Shown here: one piece after another, positions 45,415 to 54,556 of the stretch | Layout of the letters: every line of letters starts with the position of its first letter | Position numbering within the stretch: position 1 is the stretch's first letter | Translations under genes and position numbers: made by a program | The notes under the pieces: model-generated | What the model was told of the DNA's origin: nothing | Seen by the model: the letters and a program-made list of their open reading frames with translations, nothing else | The model's database searches: none | Source: Micromonospora sp. MW-13 | GTDB lineage: Bacteria; Actinomycetota; Actinomycetes; Mycobacteriales; Micromonosporaceae | Direction of reading: 5' to 3' | Assembly: GCF_003434305.1 (NCBI RefSeq) | Contig: NZ_QKKX01000054.1 | Coordinates: forward strand, 90,012-154,011 | Length of the DNA: 64,000 nucleotides

Positions 45415-45459
45415 CCGCCCGGCCCCGACCGCACCGCACCGACGGTCGGGGCCGGGCGG
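45415..45459. terminator. Strong hairpin between the acyl-CoA synthetase and Hsp70-like genes
   Basis: A 16-bp perfect stem (45415-45430 with 45444-45459) and a 13-nt loop lie 4 bp after the synthetase stop. Genes on both sides converge here, so it may act on both strands. Confidence 0.85.
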
Positions 45460-45507
45460 CGCTCGCCGGCCGTGGCGGCTGGGGCAGGGTGTCCGGACCG
45501 GTCGGGC

Positions 45508-45567
45508 GAGAATGGCCGGTCGGGGAGAATGGCCGGTCAGGGCGTGGGGCCGGTCAGGGCGTGGGGG
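45508..45567. repeat. 17-bp tandem repeat (about 3.5 units) covering the Hsp70-like gene stop
   Basis: Units at 45508-45524, 45525-45541 and 45542-45558 plus a partial fourth share GGCCGGTC(A/G)GG. The stop codon of the Hsp70-like gene (TCA at 45554 on the plus strand) lies inside unit 3. Unit 2 carries the same TCA, so the repeat may have duplicated the 3' end of the gene. Confidence 0.7.
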
Positions 45568-48262
45568 CGAAGCGGTACAGCACGAAGTCCTTCGCCGCGC
45601 CGCAGAACAGCACGCTGGTGTTCCACGAGCAGGACTCCCCGCGCACGTCCTTGGCCCGGCCCAGCTCGGCCGGCTCGGGGGAGCCGACCGCCATCCCGGC
45701 GACGCTGGGGTCCGACTCGCTGCCGCTCATCCTGTCGGCGAAGACCAGGATGTTGCCGGCGTCCAGCCGGACCGCCACCCCGTCCCGGTCCCGCAGCACC
45801 GCCCTGCCCTCCGGGTCGAACAGGGTCGACGTCGGCTCCGGGTACTGGCGCCGCACGAGCAGGTGCTCGCCGACCGGCACCAGGTCCTTCGCCCCCGGTG
45901 CCGCCCAGCGCCGGGGGCTCGCGCCCTCGGCGGCCACCACCACCTCCGCGCGGTCCGCGTCGCCGGTCGGCACCTCCAGCACGCACGCCCGATGCTCGCC
46001 GCAGGCCACCAGCGCCTCCGCCCGCCGCCCGTCGTCCGTGGCGCTGTGCAGGACCGTCGGCTGGGCCACCCGGGTCAGGTCGTAACCGAGCAGCCGGTAC
46101 CGGCCGACGGTGGAGTCGTCGACCACGTACAGCCGGTCGTCCCGGGCGACCAGGAGGTCGTCGCGGTCCGCGACCCCGGTCCAGGTGCGCAGCACCGACC
46201 CGGTGTCCAGGTCGATCAGCCGGGCCGAGCGGTCCGCGCCGATCTGCACGAGCCGGTCGACCTTCCCGCGCCACGGGTCGCGGGGCGCCCCGTCGGCGTA
46301 CGCCGGCCCGCCGGCCCCCTCGGCGGTCTCGACGCGCAGCACGGTGCTGCGGGCGTCGTCCGACCCGTCGCGCGGGTTGGGTCGCTCCCACACCTGCGTG
46401 CCGTCCCGCATCCGCAGGCCGACCAGCCGGTTGCCGTCCCGGTCGACGAGCACCGCCACATCCTCGCCGAAGAACACCTGGTCGTCGTCCTGGATCGTCC
46501 GGGACCACCGCTGCTCGCCGGAGGAGGCGTCGCGCACCATCACCTCGCGGGAGCCGCCGTCGCCGAAGGCGTCGGAGAAGGCCGCCACCGCCCCGGGTAC
46601 GGCGACGAGCGACCGCCACCGCTGCGACGTCTGCGTCGTCTGCTTGCGCCACCGCTGCGCGCCGGTCGCCGCGTCGACCGCCACGATCTCCAGCCGGTCG
46701 TCCGGCAGCGGGTACGCCGCGTAGCCGGTGTCGCCGAGCAGCGCGGTGAAGGTCTCCGCCGGCCGGTCCGTCCCGGCGGGGACGCGCTTGACCTCGGTCA
46801 GGGTCTTCTGGAACTCCAGCCCCGGGTAGCGGTCCCGGGTGTACCACAGGGCGCCGCCGCCGGCCACCCCGGCGAGGGCGAGGGCCGCCGCGACCGAGAT
46901 CCAGAGCGCCCGCCGCCGCCGCGGTGGGGCCGGCGGCGCCGGCGTACCGGAGACGGGTCCGCCCCACGCGGTGGCCGGCATCCCGGGCGACCCGGCGGGC
47001 ACGGTCGGCGGCGACCCCGGCGGGCCGTCCGCCCGGGTGGGTGGGAGGCCGCCGGCCCCGGCCACCGCCGGCACGGTCGGTGGTACGCCGGCCGGCGCGG
47101 CCGGCGACGCCTGATGCGGCGGCCGGGGAGCCGGCAGGTCCGTCAGCGCGCCCTCGGCCACCGGCAGCTCCGGCTGCTCCAGCACGGTCGGCGCGACGCC
47201 CAACTCGGCGTGCAGCATCCGGGCCACCAGCGGCATCCGGGTCGGGCCGCCCACCAGGAACAGGCCGGCGAGCCGGTCGGGGGTGAGGCCGGCGGCGGCG
47301 ATCACCCGCCCGGTCTCGGCCACGGCCCGGGCCAGCAGCGGGGTGGCCACCCGCTCCAGGTCGTCCCGGGTGAGCTGGACGACCTGCTGCGACCCCGGCA
47401 CGACCACCGGCGCGACCGGGGCCCGGGACAGCATCTCCCGCGCCTCGCGGACGCCCTCCCACAGGCGGTGCCGGTCCCGCCACTGCCCGGCGTCGGCCGG
47501 CCGGGTCAGCCGGTCCCACTGCGCCGGATCGGTCGCGGACACCAGCTCGCCGAGCCGGCCCGTCAGGGCGGCGTCCAGGTCGAGCCCGCCGAGGTCGGGC
47601 ACGCCCCCGGTGACGGTCACGGTGAAGCCGGAGTCGCCCCACGGGTCGGCGCCCTCGTTGCGCAGCACCGCCACGTCGAGGGTGCCCCCGCCCAGGTCGA
47701 ACACGGCGATCGAGCCGCCGACCGGCACCGGCCGGCGCAGCACCTGGGCGTAGTAGCGGGCGGCGGCGACCGGCTCGCGCAGCAGCCGGGTGCCCAGCGG
47801 GGTGGGGCCGGAGAGGGTGTGCTCGGCGGCCTGGGGCCAGCCCGCGCGCAGCAGCGCGTCGGCGAGGACCTCACGCCGGGCGTCGTCCCAGGACGCGGGG
47901 CAGGTCAGCACCGCCGGAGGCAGGAAGCCGACCGCGGCCACCGCCGTCTGGCCCACCGCGTGCAGGATCGCGGCCAGCAGGTCGGCGGGGGCGTACTCGC
48001 GGTCGCCGAGCGGCACGGCCCGGGAGTCGATCCGGCGCTTCGGGTTCGGCTCGTAGCGGCCCGGGTCGGCCTGCGCCAGCCGCTGGGCGTCCCGGCCGAC
48101 GTGCAGGCGCCCGTCGGTGTCGGCATACACCCCGGAGGGGACGACCGGCTGCCCGTCGACCAGCAGCGGCCGGGTCCGCCCGTCCGGCCAGCGGAGCACG
48201 GCCACGGTGTTGGACGTGCCGAGGTCGACGCCGAGGGCGAAGCCCTCGTGCTGGCCTGCCAT
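45554..48262 (-). CDS. Hsp70-like ATPase fused via a membrane helix to an extracellular beta-propeller
   Basis: This 902-residue protein starts with an Hsp70/actin-fold ATPase (about 5-350): phosphate-1 loop GVDLGTSNT, phosphate-2 loop AVFDLGGGTLDVAVLR and the adenosine motif FLVGGPTRMP. No substrate-binding domain follows. Instead there is a Pro/Ala-rich linker (about 370-445), an RRRR stop, one membrane helix (about 451-475) and a C-terminal PQQ/WD-like repeat domain with repeats such as AATGAQRWRKQT and ASSGEQRWSRTI. The propeller would lie outside and the ATPase inside. GGAGG precedes ATG 48262 by 8 nt. It is divergent from the giant NTPase gene and probably part of the same conflict locus, perhaps as a sensor or chaperone. 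That role is inferred. Confidence 0.88.
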   Translation of the reverse strand: MAGQHEGFALGVDLGTSNTVAVLRWPDGRTRPLLVDGQPVVPSGVYADTDGRLHVGRDAQRLAQADPGRYEPNPKRRIDSRAVPLGDREYAPADLLAAILHAVGQTAVAAVGFLPPAVLTCPASWDDARREVLADALLRAGWPQAAEHTLSGPTPLGTRLLREPVAAARYYAQVLRRPVPVGGSIAVFDLGGGTLDVAVLRNEGADPWGDSGFTVTVTGGVPDLGGLDLDAALTGRLGELVSATDPAQWDRLTRPADAGQWRDRHRLWEGVREAREMLSRAPVAPVVVPGSQQVVQLTRDDLERVATPLLARAVAETGRVIAAAGLTPDRLAGLFLVGGPTRMPLVARMLHAELGVAPTVLEQPELPVAEGALTDLPAPRPPHQASPAAPAGVPPTVPAVAGAGGLPPTRADGPPGSPPTVPAGSPGMPATAWGGPVSGTPAPPAPPRRRRALWISVAAALALAGVAGGGALWYTRDRYPGLEFQKTLTEVKRVPAGTDRPAETFTALLGDTGYAAYPLPDDRLEIVAVDAATGAQRWRKQTTQTSQRWRSLVAVPGAVAAFSDAFGDGGSREVMVRDASSGEQRWSRTIQDDDQVFFGEDVAVLVDRDGNRLVGLRMRDGTQVWERPNPRDGSDDARSTVLRVETAEGAGGPAYADGAPRDPWRGKVDRLVQIGADRSARLIDLDTGSVLRTWTGVADRDDLLVARDDRLYVVDDSTVGRYRLLGYDLTRVAQPTVLHSATDDGRRAEALVACGEHRACVLEVPTGDADRAEVVVAAEGASPRRWAAPGAKDLVPVGEHLLVRRQYPEPTSTLFDPEGRAVLRDRDGVAVRLDAGNILVFADRMSGSESDPSVAGMAVGSPEPAELGRAKDVRGESCSWNTSVLFCGAAKDFVLYRFAPTP

Positions 48263-48425
48263 CTGCCGCTACCTCCGCCGGGCCGAGGGAATGTCCGGCC
48301 CCGCATCGTACGCAGGCGCAACACCCGCCCGGCCGGCACCGTGCGCCGGGGGACCCCTGGCGGGCGTCCGCGCCGGGGCCGACCGAAGGGTCCCGGCCGC
48401 CCGCGACCTACTGTCGGCTTTGCGC

Positions 48426-48455
48426 TTGACGCCGCCGCCGTGGTCCGGCTAGCTG
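48426..48455 (+). promoter_or_regulatory. Candidate sigma-70-type promoter for the giant NTPase gene
   Basis: TTGACG (-35, 48426-48431) and TAGCTG (-10, 48450-48455) are separated by 18 bp, about 45 nt before the ATG at 48500. It lies in the 237-bp divergent region shared with the Hsp70-like gene. Confidence 0.5.
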
Positions 48456-48499
48456 ATAGACGGATCATCCGCCGGGCCGCGATTCGACAATGGAGTGTG

Positions 48500-51400
48500 A
48501 TGGACGCTGATTTTGTCCAGTCGGTCGCGCGGGTCGGCGACCATGTCGAGGTCCGTCTCATCACCGGCGACCCGTTCGTCGGTCAGCTCGTGGAGCTGAC
48601 GCTCAACCGGCTCGTACTCCAGCAGCCCGACGGTGGGCGGACCGTCCTGGCCCTCGCGGGCATTCTCGGGCTGCGAACCCTGGTCGGGACGCCCCCGGCC
48701 GAGCCGGCCCCGGCGGCGCCGCCGGCCGGTCCCGTCGCGCCGGCCCCGCCGGCCCCGCCGGCCGAGGCCGCTCCGGCGGCGGCCGCTCCGGCCGAGGCCG
48801 CTCCGGTGGCTCCGCCGCTGGCCGAGCCGCCGGCACCGGCCCCGCAGCCGCCACCGGCCGCCGACGATCCCGTCCCGGCGGCGGCGGCGGTCGAGCAACC
48901 CCCGCAGCCGGCGATGCCCGCGCCCGGGAGTGACCCGCCGGTCGTCCCGGTCGAGGTGCCGGCCGCCTCCACCGCGGTCACCTCGGACCTGGCCCTGCGC
49001 GCCGTGGCCTCGTTGCCGGTGGAGGTGTCCTTCGACATCGACGTCCCCCGGGACCAGTACAGCGGCCTGCACGCCGAGTACCAGCGGTACCGCAACGCGG
49101 CGAACATCAACGAGCTGGCGCCCAAGTTCGGCCGGCTGGGCCAGATCGCGACGGGCCTGCGCCGGATCCTCACCGCGGACCCGGTCAACGGCGACCTCTA
49201 CCACCTGATCGGGGTCATCGAGCTGCTCAACGCCGCCCCGGCAACCGCCCAGCAGTACTTCGCCACGGCGGCGGACCTCACCGCCGACCCGGAGAGCTGG
49301 CGGCTGCTGGCCGTCGCCGCGGCGAAGCACGCGGACCGCGACGCCGTGGTGTACGCCCTGCTCCGGTACTTCCGGAACATCACCCCGATGATCGATTCGG
49401 CGGCCTGGCACGCGTTGCTGGGCGTGCTGGACGCGGCGGGCTCCCGGGCGCCCCTGGGTGACCTGCTCCTCGCCCCCAACCTGCCGCCCATCACCCGGCG
49501 GGCGGTGGAGGAGGCCTGCCCCGGCGGCGTGACACCGGAGCCCCGCGCGCGCCCCGAGGGGGCGCAGCCGCGTCCGATCCGGTTCCGGGCCGCGGGCTTC
49601 CCACCGGCCGTCCGGCCGGGTGCGCCGGGGCGCCTCGGCACACCCGGCCGGCTCCTGCCCACCCCGCGCGGCACCGTGGAGAAGCCGACCGATCCCGCGC
49701 CCCGGGCACCCGCCGCCCCCGCGCGGTCGACCAGCGACCACTTCGCCCGCGCCGACCACCTGAACAAGAAGAAGCGCGACTTCGAGGGGGCGAAGGACGC
49801 GTACCGGGAGGAGATCCGGTCGGGCGGGCCGAAGCGCGAGAGCGCGGTGAAGGACCTCGCCTGGCTGACCAAACGGCTCGACGGCGCGGAGGCCGCGCTG
49901 CGGATCCTGGAGGTCGAGTTCCCCGGGGTGGTGCCGCCCGGCGACTCCCTGGACAACATCCTGATCGACTTCTACATCGCCGCCGGGAGGTACCGCGACG
50001 CGCTGGAGGCGTTGCACCGCCAGCTCGCCTCCCGCGACCCGTCCAGCTCCAAGGGACGGCACCTGCTCCACCAGATCGCGTTCGTGAAGTTCTCCGCCGG
50101 GCAGGACTCGATCCCCGAGTGGAAGACGTTGCTCGACGCCACCCCGGCGAACCCCGCAGTCCGCCGCGGCCTGGCGATGGCGTACGTGCAGCAGCGGACC
50201 TCGGCGAGCCTGGACGAGGCCGAGAACCTGATCCGCGACGACAGCACGGAGCGGGCGGACGACATCCGCCGCCAGGTCGCCGCGATCCGCCAGGGCAACG
50301 AGCTGTCCCTCAGCACGCCCAAGTTCATCGACCGCCTGTTCACCTCGGCCCTGGTGGCCTACGTGATGGACCGGTACTCCGAGCAGGCGGCCGGGATCAA
50401 GGACCAGCGCAAGCGGGAGAACAAGCAGCCCATCTTCCGCGACGCGATGCGGCTGGCCGACAACGCCGGGCACTCGCGGGGGTACCAGCGGGAGAACAGC
50501 GCCGACGGCTACATCTCCGCCGCCGCCATCCTGCGGGAGTACGGCGCCAACGGGCGCGACGACGACGAGGACCAGCTGCACGGCTGGCTGTGCAGCGGCC
50601 TCACCGCGCTGGCCGACCTGGTGCTGGACCGCCAGGCCAGCGAGGCCGCCCGGGACCTGTACTGCGAGGCGCTGGCCGCCTCCGAGCGGCTGCGCAACCC
50701 CGCCCGGGGCGGCGACGCCCGGCTGGCCATCGGCCGGTTCTTCCTCTCCCTCGACGGGCGGCCGGCGCTGAGCTGGCGCCGCGACTCCACCCCCGACGGC
50801 GCGCCGCTCGACGAGGTCATCGCGCCGATCCTGCGCAAACAGCTCGACCAGCACGGCAACGCCATCTTCCCGCTGGTGGCGCAGCTCGTCGCCCAGACGG
50901 ACGTGGCGGCCGAGCGGGTCACCGCGGTCATCCACGACGACCCGGAGCTGCGCACCGCCGCGGTCAGGCACCTCGGCGACCGCGGCTACCTCGACGGGGA
51001 CCTGCTTGAGGACTGGTCCGACGAGCACCCGTCGGGCCGGCCGACCTTCGAGGTGATGCGTGAGGCGTGGCAGCGGTACGGCGCCGCCTGGGGGCGGGAG
51101 CAGCGACGGATGGTCGCCGCCCTGGCGCCCCTGCACGAACTGACGATCGCCGAGGACGTCATCAAGACCGCCCTGGTCCGGCTCTCCGAGGTGCGCCCGG
51201 AGGTCGACTCGGACAGCGAGAGCCTCAGCCGGATCGAAGACGCCCTGCGCGAGCTGCTCCAGTTCATCTACGCCGAGTCCTTCGAGGAGCGCGACGCCTC
51301 GCTGCGCCGGGTGACGGACACCATGAAGGGGGTACGCAGCGAGGTGGCGAAGGCACCCACCAGCTTCGCGGTCGAGGGCGTCGACCCGATCGCCGTCCGC

Positions 51401-53041
51401 ATCGCCTCGCTGGTGGAGCAGGCGCAGGACCACCTGCTGGCCGAGCGCCGCCCCAAGCCCGAACTGGCGCTCGCACTGGCCGAGAGCAACCGCGACCAGC
51501 ACGGGCTGGTCACGGTGCAGATCGAGATCCGCAACAAGGAGGGCATGGCCCCGCTGGAGTCCGGGGAGCTGCGGATCCGCAGCGAGCCGGACCTGTTCAT
51601 CCCCCAGGACGAGGTGCTGCGGCTGACCAGCGCGGTCAGCGGCGGGCAGCACCGGGTGCTGGTGGTGAAGCTGCGGGTCAGCGACAGCGGGGTCCGGGCC
51701 GGCGCGTTCTCGCTGCCGGTGACCCTCCTCTACCGGTCCCGCTCCGACGACGAGTACGACCAGGTGGAGGCGAGCCTGGCCGTCCAGCTCGCCGACCCGT
51801 CGAAGTTCGAGGAGATCCACAACCCGTTCTTCCAGGGCTCCACGGGCGCCCCGGTGCAGGACCCGGAGATGTTCTTCGGCCGGGAGGAACTGCTCGACAA
51901 CATCGAACGCCGGCTCCGGCTCGCCCCGGTGCCGGGCACCGGCGTGGCGATCTTCGGCCAGAAGCGGGCCGGCAAGTCCTCCATCCGGTTCCGGCTGATC
52001 GACCGGCTCAGCGAGCGGCGGGAGTCCAACAACCTCATCGTGGTCGACCTCGGCAACATCGGCAGCTTCAACCCCGAGGTCGGCCACGTCGGCCGCGGCG
52101 CGCACGCCCTGCTCGGCGAGCTGCTCTGGGAGATCCTCAACCGGACGGGCCGCAAACTGCTCGAGGACCCGGCCGGCGCCGGCCGGCCCCGCCTGGCCGA
52201 GCACATCACCCGGGAACAGTTCGCCGCCAGCCCGCAGCCGGTGGTGGACTTCATCTCCATCATCGAGGACTATTTCGCCACGCTCGACCGGCCACCACAC
52301 ATCGTCGTCCTGATCGACGAGTTCCAGTACTTCGACGAGTGGATCCGCAAGGGCCTGCTGCCGCAGTCGTTCATGCAGGCGCTGAAGGCGATCATCGAGC
52401 GGCGCGTCTTCCACCTCGTCGTGGTGGGCCAGGACGCGCTGGAACGGGTGATCCGCGAGCACGCCAACGTCTTCGTGGTGTTCGCCCGGGAGCGGGTCAC
52501 CTACCTCGACGACATCAACGCCCGGAAACTGATCGAACGACCCATCCTCATCGGGGGCCGGGACGGGCACAGCCGGTACCGGCAACACGCCGTGGACCGG
52601 ATAGTCGAGCTGACCGGCGGCAGCGCCTTCTACATCCAGAAGTTCTGTTTCTCCCTGGTCGAGCAGATGAACCTCAACCGGGCCCCGCTGGTCACCGAGG
52701 CCGACGTGGAACTCGTCCGGGAACAACTGCTGGACTCCCTCGGCGAGGAGGACTTCGACAACCTGGAGACCGCCGGCTACACCGAACCGGACGCCCCCAC
52801 CGCCGAACACTTCCGCCCCGTCCTGCTGGCCGTGGCGGTCGCCTCCCGCCAGGGACTGGCCACCATCGAACGGGTACAGGCCGGCTACCTCGGCACGGGT
52901 AACCTCACCGAGCTGCTCAACGACCTGGTGATCCGGGACGTGGTCCGCAAGGAGGGAGGCGCGTACCGGATCGTCGTCCGTCTCTACCAGGACTGGCTGC
53001 TGATGCACCATGTCGGGGCGTCCATCGAGCTGGGGCGCTAG
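48500..53041 (+). CDS. Giant multidomain NTPase: Sm-like, helical repeats, beta-sandwich, AAA-type ATPase
   Basis: The 1513-residue protein begins with an Sm/LSm-like small barrel (1-62; GDHVEVRLITGDPFVGQLVEL). A Pro/Ala-rich linker (63-160), helical TPR-like repeats (about 180-320), a second disordered linker (about 340-415) and a long helical solenoid to about 985 follow. A beta-sandwich of about 110 residues comes next, then the entry motif NPFFQGSTGAPV with FFGREE (1125 on). The P-loop NTPase core has Walker A G1153QKRAGKS and Walker B VVLIDEF (within 1268-1275), with a winged-helix-like C-terminus. Such FGRE-type ATPases occur in bacterial STAND-like conflict systems as signal-integrating switches. 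GGAG precedes ATG 48500. The next ATPase gene begins 11 bp downstream. The function is inferred. Confidence 0.88.
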   Translation: MDADFVQSVARVGDHVEVRLITGDPFVGQLVELTLNRLVLQQPDGGRTVLALAGILGLRTLVGTPPAEPAPAAPPAGPVAPAPPAPPAEAAPAAAAPAEAAPVAPPLAEPPAPAPQPPPAADDPVPAAAAVEQPPQPAMPAPGSDPPVVPVEVPAASTAVTSDLALRAVASLPVEVSFDIDVPRDQYSGLHAEYQRYRNAANINELAPKFGRLGQIATGLRRILTADPVNGDLYHLIGVIELLNAAPATAQQYFATAADLTADPESWRLLAVAAAKHADRDAVVYALLRYFRNITPMIDSAAWHALLGVLDAAGSRAPLGDLLLAPNLPPITRRAVEEACPGGVTPEPRARPEGAQPRPIRFRAAGFPPAVRPGAPGRLGTPGRLLPTPRGTVEKPTDPAPRAPAAPARSTSDHFARADHLNKKKRDFEGAKDAYREEIRSGGPKRESAVKDLAWLTKRLDGAEAALRILEVEFPGVVPPGDSLDNILIDFYIAAGRYRDALEALHRQLASRDPSSSKGRHLLHQIAFVKFSAGQDSIPEWKTLLDATPANPAVRRGLAMAYVQQRTSASLDEAENLIRDDSTERADDIRRQVAAIRQGNELSLSTPKFIDRLFTSALVAYVMDRYSEQAAGIKDQRKRENKQPIFRDAMRLADNAGHSRGYQRENSADGYISAAAILREYGANGRDDDEDQLHGWLCSGLTALADLVLDRQASEAARDLYCEALAASERLRNPARGGDARLAIGRFFLSLDGRPALSWRRDSTPDGAPLDEVIAPILRKQLDQHGNAIFPLVAQLVAQTDVAAERVTAVIHDDPELRTAAVRHLGDRGYLDGDLLEDWSDEHPSGRPTFEVMREAWQRYGAAWGREQRRMVAALAPLHELTIAEDVIKTALVRLSEVRPEVDSDSESLSRIEDALRELLQFIYAESFEERDASLRRVTDTMKGVRSEVAKAPTSFAVEGVDPIAVRIASLVEQAQDHLLAERRPKPELALALAESNRDQHGLVTVQIEIRNKEGMAPLESGELRIRSEPDLFIPQDEVLRLTSAVSGGQHRVLVVKLRVSDSGVRAGAFSLPVTLLYRSRSDDEYDQVEASLAVQLADPSKFEEIHNPFFQGSTGAPVQDPEMFFGREELLDNIERRLRLAPVPGTGVAIFGQKRAGKSSIRFRLIDRLSERRESNNLIVVDLGNIGSFNPEVGHVGRGAHALLGELLWEILNRTGRKLLEDPAGAGRPRLAEHITREQFAASPQPVVDFISIIEDYFATLDRPPHIVVLIDEFQYFDEWIRKGLLPQSFMQALKAIIERRVFHLVVVGQDALERVIREHANVFVVFARERVTYLDDINARKLIERPILIGGRDGHSRYRQHAVDRIVELTGGSAFYIQKFCFSLVEQMNLNRAPLVTEADVELVREQLLDSLGEEDFDNLETAGYTEPDAPTAEHFRPVLLAVAVASRQGLATIERVQAGYLGTGNLTELLNDLVIRDVVRKEGGAYRIVVRLYQDWLLMHHVGASIELGR

Positions 53042-53052
53042 GGTCGGCAGCC

Positions 53053-54519
53053 ATGACGGTCAATCCGTACCTCGGCGTCGGGCAGGTGGCCACCGCCGAA
53101 CGGTTCGTGGGCCGGCGGGACCTGCTGCGACTGCTGGAGAACTCCTGGCGGGGCCCGCGCCCGGCCAACCTGAGCCTTCAGGGCAACCACCGGATGGGCA
53201 AGAGCAGCGTGGTCCGCCGCGCCCAGGAACTGTTCGCGGTCGATCGGCCCGACCTGCTCGTGGTCTACCTCAGCGTCGCCGCGTACGAGAGCGGCGCCGA
53301 CGTGTTCCGGGCCGTCGTCGCCCGGGTGCGCCAGGAGGCCGAGCGGCTCAACCAGCCGGGGGACGGCGCGGCGCCCGACTGGCTCGCCGGCCTCAACGAC
53401 ATCGAGCTGTCGGTGCACAGCAGCACCGAGTGGCTGGACCTGAAGGAGTGCTTCGAGGCGTTCTTCACCGCCCTGTACCGCGCCGGCGTCGGGGTCGGGG
53501 TCATCCTCGACGAGTTCGACCAGGCGGAGGCCTTCCGGCGCGTCGAGTTCCAGCTCCTACGGGACCTGGTCAGCGAGAAGAACTACTCCGCCGGGCTGGT
53601 GACCCTGTCCCGCCGGTCGATCAAGTCGATCGAGCTGGCCGCCGTGGCCCACTCGACGCTCGACGGGGTGATGGGGATGCGGCGGCCGGTCGGCCCCTTC
53701 CGGGACGACGAGGTCGCCGCGATGCTGGCCCGCGCCGGCGACGCCGGCGTCGACCTCACCGGCCTGCGGACCGAGATCGTCCAGCGGGCCGGGAACCACC
53801 CGTACCTGATCGAGTTGTTCTGCCACGAACTCGTGGAGACGCACCTGACCGACCGGCTGGACGTGGGGCTGGCCTGGGAGCAGGTGGAATCGCAGTTCCG
53901 CGACCAGTTCACCCGTTCCATCACGAACCTCAACGCCGACACCGGCGGACGCGGGGGAGACCTGCTGTACCAGGTGCTCACCCGGACCTACCTGACGATC
54001 GACTCGCAGGACGTCGCGCTGCTGCGCCGGCTGGGCCTGATCCGCCCCGACGGGGCCACGGTGGCGCTGCTGTCCCCGGAATTCGCCCAGCAGGTACGCC
54101 GCATGGTGCTGACCGGGACGCTGCACGGCTGGTGGATCGACCGGGACCTGGCGCTGCGCGCCCACGTCCGCGAACGGCTGACCCGCTCGTGGGGTGAGGA
54201 CTGGGGCGCGGAGCTGAGCCGCCGGACCGGGACCGCCACGGTCGACGCCGGGCGCTGGCACGGCGGGCCGGAGGGCGTCCCGCTCGTCCCGGTCGACCTG
54301 CTCGACCCGCTCGACCGCCTCGACACCGCCGAAGTCATCGGACTCGTGCTGCTGAACTGGAACCTGTTCGAGCCCCATCTCGGCGGTGACCCGGCCGCCT
54401 GGAAGGAACGCGCGGAAGCGGTGACGCAGGCCCGGCAGGCCGCCGATCGCGGCACTCCGCTGGACGCGGACCTGCGCCGCCGGGCCGAACGCAGCCTCGA
54501 CGGGCTACCGTCGGCCTGA
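53053..54519 (+). CDS. AAA-type/STAND-like ATPase with a degenerate HEPN-like C-terminus
   Basis: This 488-residue NTPase begins VNPYLGVGQVATAERFVGRR, the entry pattern of conflict-system ATPases. Walker A is G44NHRMGKS51 and Walker B V150ILDEF155; a sensor-like TLSRRSIKSIE and a winged-helix region (about 300-370) follow. The last 70 residues (VIGLVLLNWNLFEPHLGG, then AVTQARQAADRGTPLDADL) resemble Swt1-type HEPN domains. The ribonuclease motif RNxxxH, however, reads RQAADR, so it is probably not catalytic. The gene follows the giant NTPase by 11 bp and has no clear ribosome-binding site, suggesting coupling. It is convergent with the caspase gene (37 bp between stops). It may partner the giant ATPase or gate the caspase. 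Confidence 0.86.
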   Translation: MTVNPYLGVGQVATAERFVGRRDLLRLLENSWRGPRPANLSLQGNHRMGKSSVVRRAQELFAVDRPDLLVVYLSVAAYESGADVFRAVVARVRQEAERLNQPGDGAAPDWLAGLNDIELSVHSSTEWLDLKECFEAFFTALYRAGVGVGVILDEFDQAEAFRRVEFQLLRDLVSEKNYSAGLVTLSRRSIKSIELAAVAHSTLDGVMGMRRPVGPFRDDEVAAMLARAGDAGVDLTGLRTEIVQRAGNHPYLIELFCHELVETHLTDRLDVGLAWEQVESQFRDQFTRSITNLNADTGGRGGDLLYQVLTRTYLTIDSQDVALLRRLGLIRPDGATVALLSPEFAQQVRRMVLTGTLHGWWIDRDLALRAHVRERLTRSWGEDWGAELSRRTGTATVDAGRWHGGPEGVPLVPVDLLDPLDRLDTAEVIGLVLLNWNLFEPHLGGDPAAWKERAEAVTQARQAADRGTPLDADLRRRAERSLDGLPSA

Positions 54520-54556
54520 CCGGGCCCGCCGGCCCGGCGAGCGTGCCCTCGTCGCC

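Noticed and set aside
48449..53011. A 1520-codon open frame antisense to the giant NTPase gene
   Set aside because: It mirrors the sense gene's G/C-rich third positions, has repetitive Gly/Arg/Val/His composition and shows no domain. The sense frame carries clear NTPase motifs.
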